A program made the position numbers and the translations under genes. Positions 56,391 to 64,000 of a stretch of 64,000 nt of DNA are shown in pieces. The stretch is from Terrabacter sp. 28. GTDB taxonomy: Bacteria; Actinomycetota; Actinomycetes; Actinomycetales; Dermatophilaceae. Each line of letters starts with the position of its first letter. Positions within the stretch are counted from its first letter, which is position 1. The DNA is taken from positions 348,113 to 412,112 of the forward strand of contig JYOE01000007.1 in NCBI GenBank assembly GCA_000955875.1. The letters are read 5' to 3'. Under the pieces are notes generated by a model that saw nothing but the letters and a program-made list of their open reading frames with translations, ran no database searches and was not told the origin of the DNA.

Positions 56391-57413
56391 TCAGCCCAGA
56401 GCGCGGATCGAGCCGCGCACCTGCAGCGGCATCTCGACGAGGTGCTCACCCGGTAACTCGTCGGGTCGCAGGAGCAGCTCCATCGCCTGGCGCCCCATCT
56501 CCTCGTAGGGCAGGCGGGCCGTCGTCAGTGCCGGCCGCATGTAGGAGGCGATCTCGTCGTCGTCGAAGGAGGCGATGGACACGTCGTCGGGCACGCGCAG
56601 CCCGCGCTCGGTCAGCGCCTGGTGGGCGCCGAACGCGACGCGGTCGTTGAGGCAGATGAGCGCGCTGAACCCGACACCGGACTCGAGGAGGTGCTTCGTC
56701 GCGTCGTAGCCGTTCCACGGCTCCCAGATCTCGAAGTCCTCGACAGCGACGGGCTCGATCCCCGCCTCCGACAAGGCTCGGTGGATGCCGTCGAAGCGGC
56801 GTCCGATCGTGGCCGAGACGCGCGGATCCGACCGTGCGACAGGCGCGTTGCCGATGATGGCCAGCCCGCTGCCATGGCCGGCGTCGAGCAGCTGGCGCGC
56901 GACGGCATACCCGGCCTCATCCTCCGAGGGCAGCACTGCCGTCGGCACAGTGGGGCTCAGGGCGTTGACGGTGACGGCGCGCATCGACTCGGGGAGCGGC
57001 GGCAGGTCGAGCAGTCGGGCGGTCAGGGAGCCGAAGACGATCCCGTCGACCTGCCGGTCGATCATGAACTCGAGCGCCTTGGTGAGCTGCTTGGGGTGGT
57101 TGCCGGTCTCGGCGATGAGGACGCCGTGGTCGCGTTCGTCGGCGACGTCGAGCAGGCCGCGGATCATCGCGGAGGCGAAGCGGGTGATCGTCACCTCGTC
57201 GGAGATGAAGCCGACGGTGCCGGTCTTGCCGAGCCGCAGCGAGCGTGCGGCGGGGTTGGGCCGGTAGTTGAGCTCGCGGGCGGCCTCATGGATGCGGGCG
57301 ACGGCGTCGGCGGAGAGGCGTGAGCCGGGCCGGTTGTTGAGCACGAGGCTCACGGCCGTCTTCGACAGCCCTGCGCGCTCGGCGACGTCGGCGAGCGTCG
57401 TCCGCTTGTTCAC
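56391..57413 (-). CDS. LacI family transcriptional regulator
   Basis: A 340-residue repressor. The HTH is TTLADVAERAGLSKTAVSLVLNNRPGSRLSADAV with the hinge AARELNYRPNPAARSLR, followed by a periplasmic-binding-protein-like sensor domain. GTG 57413 is chosen because a G-run lies just upstream and the HTH starts right after; in-frame codons further up lack this. It diverges from the binding-protein gene, and two matching operator-like sites lie between, so it should repress that transporter and possibly itself. Confidence 0.92.
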   Translation of the reverse strand: MNKRTTLADVAERAGLSKTAVSLVLNNRPGSRLSADAVARIHEAARELNYRPNPAARSLRLGKTGTVGFISDEVTITRFASAMIRGLLDVADERDHGVLIAETGNHPKQLTKALEFMIDRQVDGIVFGSLTARLLDLPPLPESMRAVTVNALSPTVPTAVLPSEDEAGYAVARQLLDAGHGSGLAIIGNAPVARSDPRVSATIGRRFDGIHRALSEAGIEPVAVEDFEIWEPWNGYDATKHLLESGVGFSALICLNDRVAFGAHQALTERGLRVPDDVSIASFDDDEIASYMRPALTTARLPYEEMGRQAMELLLRPDELPGEHLVEMPLQVRGSIRALG

Positions 57414-57526
57414 TGGCCCCCCTTGGTCGTCGCGACGTCGCGACCCTTGCGTATGCCGGGTGCGCCCTTTCAGGGGCGCGTGGGCCAGCGTACCCCACGG
57501 TAGGGAGGTCCTCACGGCATACCTGC

Positions 57527-57546
57527 TGGTGAAAAGGTTTTAGCAA
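57527..57546. promoter_or_regulatory. Candidate LacI operator 1
   Basis: TGGTGAAAAGGTTTTAGCAA matches operator 2 in the core AAAGGTTTTAGCA. It lies just upstream of the predicted -35 box. Confidence 0.7.
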
Positions 57547-57550
57547 CCCC

Positions 57551-57580
57551 TTGTGCCAGCCCTCTCGGATGCCCTAACGT
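57551..57580 (+). promoter_or_regulatory. Putative promoter of the LacI-controlled transporter
   Basis: TTGTGC (57551-57556), an 18-base gap and TAACGT (57575-57580). Operator 2 begins 5 bases later and would cover the start site. Confidence 0.55.
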
Positions 57581-57584
57581 CTCG

Positions 57585-57602
57585 TGCTGAAAGGTTTTAG
57601 CA
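57585..57602. promoter_or_regulatory. Candidate LacI operator 2
   Basis: TGCTGAAAGGTTTTAGCA is a near-perfect 18-base palindrome (ideal form TGCTAAAACCTTTTAGCA). It lies 33 bases before the binding-protein start. Confidence 0.75.
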
Positions 57603-57634
57603 GTGGCGCTGACCTGACCACCCCGGAGGAACCG

Positions 57635-58930
57635 ATGAAGCTCACCCCCACCCCCAAGCGCATCGCCGTCGGCCTGCTCGCCGCGGCGCTGCCCCTGTCC
57701 ATGGCCGCCTGCACCAAGGGCGGCAGCTCGAGCTCCGGCGGTGCCGGCGGTGAGCTGACGATGTGGACGCACAACGCCGGCAACAAGGCCGAGCTCGCGG
57801 CGATCCAGCAGATCGTCACCGACTACAACGCGAGCCAGAGCAAGTACAAGGTCAAGGTCCAGGCGTTCCCGCAGGACTCCTACAACCAGTCCGTCGTCGC
57901 GGCCGCGGCCAGCAAGAAGCTCCCGTGCATCCTCGACATCGACGGCCCGAACGTGCCGAACTGGGCGTGGGCCGGCTACCTCGCACCGCTCGAGGGCCTC
58001 GACGACACGCTGTCGAAGTACCTCCCGACCGTGCTGGGCAAGTACGACAACAAGACGTACTCCTACGGCTACTACGACGTCGCGCTCGTGATGGTCACGC
58101 GCAAGACGATCCTCGACAAGTACGGCATCCGCGTCCCCACCGTCGAGCAGCCCTGGACCAAGGACGAGTTCACCGCGGCCCTGAAGAAGCTCAAGGCGTC
58201 CGGCGACTTCCAGAACCCGCTCGACATCGCGACGAGCTTCACCGGCGAGTGGTGGCCCTACGCGTACTCCCCGATGCTGCAGAGCTTCGGCGGCGACCTC
58301 GTCAACCGCGACGGCTACAAGACTGCCGACGGAGCGCTCAACGGCCCCAAGGCGGTCGAGTGGGCGAAGTGGTTCCGCGGCCTCGTCACCGACGGCCTCG
58401 TGCCGCTCAAGTCGGGCGCCGACCCGGCCAAGGACTTCATCAACGGCAAGTCCGCGATCCTCTACAACGGCACGTGGACCGCGGTCGACACCCGCAAGGC
58501 CTTCGGCAAGGACACGCTCTTCCTCCCGCCGCCGGACCTCGGCAACGGCCCGAAGATCGGTGGCGGCTCGTGGCAGTGGGGCATCTCGCAGAACTGCAGC
58601 GACCAGGCCGGCGCGCTCGACTACATGAAGTTTGCGGCGCAGGACAAGTACGTCGCGAGCGTCGCCCGCGACACGAACAACATCCCGGCGACGGATGCTG
58701 CCGCCGCGCAGGTGAAGGGCTACGAGAAGGGCGGGGAGAACCAGGTCTTCCTCGACTACGCGAAGAAGTTCGCCGTGCTGCGTCCCGTGACGCCCGGCTA
58801 CCCCTTCATCGCAACGGAGTTCACGAAGACCGCCCAGGACATCCTCAACGGCGCCGACCCGAAGCAGGCGCTCGACCAGGCCGTCAAGGACATCGACGCC
58901 AACCAGAAGTCCAACGGCTACTTCCAGTGA
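57635..58930 (+). CDS. ABC transporter substrate-binding lipoprotein (sugar)
   Basis: A 431-residue solute-binding protein starting at ATG 57635 with GGAGGA upstream. Signal peptide with lipobox SMAAC (cysteine near 26), then a glycine/serine linker and the family 1 binding fold (MWTHNAGNKAELAAIQQIV, DGPNVPNWAWAGYLAPLEGL, FINGKSAILYNGTWTA). Tryptophans and tyrosines in the cleft suggest sugar stacking. It is first in the LacI-controlled operon with two permeases and a glycosidase. Confidence 0.93.
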   Translation: MKLTPTPKRIAVGLLAAALPLSMAACTKGGSSSSGGAGGELTMWTHNAGNKAELAAIQQIVTDYNASQSKYKVKVQAFPQDSYNQSVVAAAASKKLPCILDIDGPNVPNWAWAGYLAPLEGLDDTLSKYLPTVLGKYDNKTYSYGYYDVALVMVTRKTILDKYGIRVPTVEQPWTKDEFTAALKKLKASGDFQNPLDIATSFTGEWWPYAYSPMLQSFGGDLVNRDGYKTADGALNGPKAVEWAKWFRGLVTDGLVPLKSGADPAKDFINGKSAILYNGTWTAVDTRKAFGKDTLFLPPPDLGNGPKIGGGSWQWGISQNCSDQAGALDYMKFAAQDKYVASVARDTNNIPATDAAAAQVKGYEKGGENQVFLDYAKKFAVLRPVTPGYPFIATEFTKTAQDILNGADPKQALDQAVKDIDANQKSNGYFQ

Positions 58931-58939
58931 GTGACTGAC

Positions 58940-59905
58940 ATGACGACCATCACCTCGGCCGAGAGCGCCTCGGCGACGCGGCGGGGGCGGGCGGCCAGGC
59001 GAGGCGACAAGCCCGGCTCGACCCGCACTCCGGTGAAGGGCTCGCGCTCGTCGACGACGACGGCGCTGCTCATGCTGGCCCCCGCCGGCGTCCTGCTCAT
59101 CACGTTCCTGCTCGTGCCGATCGGGCTGACCTTCGGGCTGGCGTTCACCAACGCCCGCCTCATCAGCCCGCGGCCGGCGGAGTTCATCGGCGTCGACAAC
59201 TTCGTGCGCCTCTTCGAGGACGACACGTTCTGGGCGTCGCTGCGCAACACGGTCATCTTCGCGGCGATCATCGTGCCGGTGCAGTCGGCGTGCGCGCTGG
59301 GGCTGGCGCTGCTCGTCAACGTCAAGATGCGCGGCGTCAACTTCTTCCGCACCATCTACTTCCTGCCGGTCGTCACGTCGATGGTCGTCGTGTCGATGCT
59401 GTGGCTGTTCATGTACCAGAAGAACGGCCTCATCAACCAGGTGCTGCTGAAGTTCGGCATCGAGGGGCCCGACTGGCTCGGCGACCCGAAGACGGCACTG
59501 CTCGCGATCATCCTCATGTCGGCCTGGCAGGCGATGGGCTTCCACATGGTCATCTGGCTCTCCGGGCTGCAGACGATCCCGGGCGACCTCTACGAGGCGG
59601 CCGAGCTCGACGGCGCCGGCACGTGGGAGAAGTTCCGCTACGTCACGTGGCCGGGGCTGCGGGCGACGCGCACCTTCATCCTCATCACCATCACGATCTC
59701 GGCGTTCGCCTTGTTCACGCAGGTCAACATCATGACCCAGGGTGGCCCGCTCGACTCGACGTCGACGGTCGTGCTCATGGCGGTGCGCACCGGCTTCCAG
59801 CAGCAGCAGACCGGCTACGCGTCGGCGATCTCGCTCGTCTTCTTCGTGCTCGTGCTCGCCGTCACCCTCGTCAACCGCCGCCTCACCCGAGACAAGGACG
59901 CCTGA
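58940..59905 (+). CDS. ABC transporter permease (sugar, first subunit)
   Basis: A 321-residue permease with six helices after a basic N-terminus rich in Arg/Ser. The EAA loop is DLYEAAELDGAGTWEKFRYVTWPGL. ATG 58940 is chosen; a GTG at 58931 abuts the previous stop and would add three residues. Its stop overlaps the ATG of the second permease (TGATG). Confidence 0.92.
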   Translation: MTTITSAESASATRRGRAARRGDKPGSTRTPVKGSRSSTTTALLMLAPAGVLLITFLLVPIGLTFGLAFTNARLISPRPAEFIGVDNFVRLFEDDTFWASLRNTVIFAAIIVPVQSACALGLALLVNVKMRGVNFFRTIYFLPVVTSMVVVSMLWLFMYQKNGLINQVLLKFGIEGPDWLGDPKTALLAIILMSAWQAMGFHMVIWLSGLQTIPGDLYEAAELDGAGTWEKFRYVTWPGLRATRTFILITITISAFALFTQVNIMTQGGPLDSTSTVVLMAVRTGFQQQQTGYASAISLVFFVLVLAVTLVNRRLTRDKDA

Positions 59906-60855
59906 TGAGCACCGCAACCGCACCGGGCCTCGGAGCCGACCACCTCGCCCACGTGGCGGACTCGACCGCGACGACACCGCGCGGCACGACCGACGGGCGA
60001 CACGGCATACGCAAGCCGCTCGCCCTGGTGGGACGGCTCGTGCTGTGCCTCGTCTTCGGGCTGCCGCTGCTCTTCATGTTCGTCAGCAGCTTCAAGCCGG
60101 ACCTGCAGATCTTCGGCGACCTCGGCAGCTGGAAGGCCTTCCTGCCGGTCGGTGACGTGTCGCTCGACAACTACACGGGCGTCTTCGGGCGAGTTCCCTT
60201 CGCGCAGTTCATGACCAACTCCGTCGTCATCACGGTCGTCACCGTGGTGCTGGGGGTCGTCGTGAACTCGATGGCGGCGTTCGCACTGGCGCGCATCAAG
60301 TTCCGGGGCAGCGGGCTCGTGCTGGGGCTCATCCTCGCGACGCTGATCGTGCCGTTCGAGACGCTGGCGCTGCCGCTGCTGTGGTGGGTCAACAAGCTGC
60401 CGTTCCTCGGGCCCGACGGGCTGACCGAGGGGTGGCTCGACACCTACCAGGTGCAGATCATCCCGTTCATCGCGAACGCGTTCTCGATCTTCCTCTTCTA
60501 CCAGTACTTCGACTCGATCCCGAAGGAGCTGGACGAGGCGGCGAAGGTCGACGGGGCGGGGTGGTTCCGCATCTACCGCAGCATTGTGATGCCGCTGTCG
60601 GGGCCGGCGATCGCGACGGTCGCGATCCTGACGTTCCTGCCGACGTGGAACCAGTACCTGTGGCCGCTGATGTCGGTGCAGAGCGAGGAGCTGCGTCCGG
60701 TCATGGTGGGCATCGACTACTTCAAGCAGCTGAACACCTCGTGGGGGCAGATCATGGCGTACGCGTCGATGATCACCGCGCCCGTGCTGGTCCTCTTCAT
60801 CGCGTTCCAGCGCTCGTTCATCAACTCCATCGCCTCCTCCGGCGTGAAAGGCTGA
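59905..60855 (+). CDS. ABC transporter permease (sugar, second subunit)
   Basis: A 316-residue permease. After about 40 polar residues six helices follow, with the EAA loop KELDEAAKVDGAGWFRIYRSIVMPLSGP. ATG 59905 overlaps the previous stop by one base. No ATP-binding gene follows; the next gene is a glycosidase. Confidence 0.92.
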   Translation: MSTATAPGLGADHLAHVADSTATTPRGTTDGRHGIRKPLALVGRLVLCLVFGLPLLFMFVSSFKPDLQIFGDLGSWKAFLPVGDVSLDNYTGVFGRVPFAQFMTNSVVITVVTVVLGVVVNSMAAFALARIKFRGSGLVLGLILATLIVPFETLALPLLWWVNKLPFLGPDGLTEGWLDTYQVQIIPFIANAFSIFLFYQYFDSIPKELDEAAKVDGAGWFRIYRSIVMPLSGPAIATVAILTFLPTWNQYLWPLMSVQSEELRPVMVGIDYFKQLNTSWGQIMAYASMITAPVLVLFIAFQRSFINSIASSGVKG

Positions 60856-60858
60856 CTC

Positions 60859-61803
60859 GTGTTCAAGCTTCCCGAGGCGTGGGTGTGGGACTTCTGGACC
60901 GTCGACGACGGCGAGCGGTACCACCTGTTCTTCCTCTACGCGTCCAAGGCGTTGCGTGACCCGCACGCCCGTCACCACCGGGCGTCGGTCGGTCACGCGG
61001 TGTCGTCTGACCTCGTTCACTGGGAGCGGGTCACGGACGCGCTCGTGCGCTCGGACGCGCCGGCGTTCGACGACCTCGCGACGTGGACCGGGTCGGTGGT
61101 GCGGCACCCGGACGGGCGCTGGTTCATGTTCTACACAGGCGCGCGGCTCAACGAGCAGGGCGTGAACGTGCAGTCCATCGGGTATGCCGTCTCGTCCGAC
61201 CTCTACGTGTGGGACAAGGCGCCCGGCCCGGTGCTCGAGGCGGATGCCCGGTGGTACGAGAAGCTCTCCGACGGGCACTGGCACGACGAAGCCTTCCGCG
61301 ACCCGTGGGTGTTCGCCGACCCGGACGGCGACGGGTGGCACATGCTCATCACGGCGCGCGCCAACCACGGCGACCCCGTGGACCGGGGGGTCGTGGGGCA
61401 CGCGTGGTCTGCGGACTTGGAGAGCTGGGAGCTGCGGGAGCCGCTCTCGGAGCCCGGTCAGGGTTTTGGGCAGCTCGAGGTGCTGCAGCCGTTCGTCGTC
61501 GACGGGCGTCAGGTGCTGCTCTTCAACTGCCTCGTGGGAGACATGCCGGAGGCTGCGCGGGCCGAGGGCCTCGCGGGAGGGGTGTGGGTGGCCGACGCGA
61601 AGTCGCCGCTCGGGCCCTACGACATCGCGGGTGCCCAGGTCATCGACGACTCGAGCCTCTACGTCGGCAAGTTCGTCACCGAGCGTGGCTCGGGGGAGAC
61701 GAAGTTCCTCGCGTTCGTGCACGACCGCGACGGCGCCTTCGTCGGCGAGATCACCGACCCGTATGCCGTCTCGTGGGAGGGCGACCGCCTGCGCCTCACG
61801 TGA
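60859..61803 (+). CDS. GH32/GH43-like glycoside hydrolase (five-bladed propeller)
   Basis: A 314-residue cytoplasmic protein with GTG 60859 directly after the permease stop. It shows the GH32/43/68-type propeller pattern: WVWDFWTVDDGERYHLFFLYA at the start (Asp nucleophile position), SVGHAVSSDLVHWERV, and FRDPWVFADPDGDGWHMLITAR (the RDP motif), with a possible acid/base in FGQLEVLQPF. Fructan- or sucrose-active enzymes share this layout, but the family cannot be fixed by eye. Together with the LacI regulator it suggests the operon imports and cuts a fructose- or arabinose-containing sugar. Confidence 0.8.
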   Translation: MFKLPEAWVWDFWTVDDGERYHLFFLYASKALRDPHARHHRASVGHAVSSDLVHWERVTDALVRSDAPAFDDLATWTGSVVRHPDGRWFMFYTGARLNEQGVNVQSIGYAVSSDLYVWDKAPGPVLEADARWYEKLSDGHWHDEAFRDPWVFADPDGDGWHMLITARANHGDPVDRGVVGHAWSADLESWELREPLSEPGQGFGQLEVLQPFVVDGRQVLLFNCLVGDMPEAARAEGLAGGVWVADAKSPLGPYDIAGAQVIDDSSLYVGKFVTERGSGETKFLAFVHDRDGAFVGEITDPYAVSWEGDRLRLT

Positions 61804-62270
61804 GGGCGGGGGCGGTCGGGGGGCACTCGGGGGTGCGACTTGGGGTGGTCAGAGCACCCCAGAAGTTCCTGTACAGTTGGTCGAGCAGAAACCGCTGGTT
61901 CTGCGTAGGACCCGCTCGGACGGCCTTGAGGCCGGATCGCGGGATTTGGTCCTAGCGCGGCCGGCGGGTAGGTTTGAAGGGTTGCCCCGGAGGCCTCCTC
62001 GCAGAGGTGGTTGATGGTGTGTGTCCGATTCTTGAGAACTCAACAGCGTGTCAAAAATCGATGCCAATTACCTCGTCCCGAGGCGCGGCACGGTCCATCC
62101 CAGCAGGGGTGGGTGTGTCGGGTTTTGGACGAATTATCCTTTGGTTGAATTGAACTTCTAGCTATTTACAGCTGGTTGTTCGACTTCAGTCAGGTTTTCG
62201 GACCCTTCTCGGGTTCAAAGTTTGCTCGATGCTTCGGATCGTTTGGTTCGGGTGTTGGGTGTTTGAACAT
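61804..62270 (+). promoter_or_regulatory. rRNA operon promoter and leader region
   Basis: No gene is seen. A likely promoter is TTGGTC (61946-61951), a 17-base gap and TAGGTT (61969-61974). A second -10-like TACAGT lies at 61872-61877. TTGAGAACTCAACAGCGTGT at 62032-62051 is a sequence typical of actinobacterial rRNA leaders and spacers, probably part of antitermination or processing. The following 200 bases are AT-rich by local standards. A small hairpin (TGGGGTG/CACCCCA, 61841-61861) may end the upstream operon. Confidence 0.65.

Positions 62271-64000
<1,730 letters not shown>

Overview
The window is chromosomal DNA from a very GC-rich actinobacterium. Evidence: strong G/C third-position bias, frequent GTG starts, apparently leaderless starts, an actinobacterial-type 16S rRNA gene at the right end, and an actinobacterial gene repertoire (DUF222/HNH protein, class F sortase, c-di-AMP riboswitch in front of a cell-wall hydrolase). 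The gene content fits Micrococcales, possibly Intrasporangiaceae, but that rank is an inference. I see no prophage, plasmid backbone, IS element or CRISPR array.

Layout. 1-5 kb: zinc alcohol dehydrogenase, hexapeptide acetyltransferase and a secreted GH92 alpha-mannosidase. 5-10.5 kb: a minus-strand operon of HtrA-like protease, MoxR ATPase, DUF58 protein and two von Willebrand A proteins. 10.5-15 kb: CHAD protein, zinc-ribbon protein, sulfatase, GNAT acetyltransferase and an old-yellow-enzyme reductase. 15-18.8 kb: a CHAP hydrolase behind a c-di-AMP riboswitch, a class F sortase with a CHRD surface protein, and a VOC protein. 18.8-35.6 kb: Ams1-type GH38 alpha-mannosidase, small metabolic enzymes, pirin, MFS transporter, subtilisin, two unknown proteins, cupin, FAD oxidoreductase and GH31 glucosidase. 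35.7-40.8 kb: two tandem paralogues of a large secreted fibronectin-III plus cysteine-paired repeat protein. 40.9-42.8 kb: CDF cation exporter, and a PadR regulator coupled to a zinc-ribbon protein.

42.9-52.4 kb: a carbohydrate or phosphoester uptake locus with a DeoR regulator, a complete ABC importer (binding protein, two permeases, ATPase) and a PHP metallohydrolase, facing an MngB-type GH38 mannosidase. 52.5-56.2 kb: a DUF222/HNH protein and a large unknown protein. 56.4-61.8 kb: a LacI-regulated second sugar importer (binding protein, two permeases, GH32/43-like hydrolase) without its own ATPase. It may borrow the ATPase at 47 kb. 61.8-64 kb: rRNA promoter and leader, complete 16S rRNA and the start of the spacer.

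The dominant theme is uptake and breakdown of glycans: GH92, two GH38, GH31, a GH32/43-like enzyme, a sulfatase and two ABC importers. Two non-coding patterns stand out. One is a family of intergenic hairpin repeats around the word TCGAGTGCTCAGTTCCCGACG-like arms (described in pieces below), mostly between convergent genes. The other is the 8-mer GTATGCCG/CGGCATAC, counted by eye about 38 times on both strands, in genes and between them, far above what base composition predicts.
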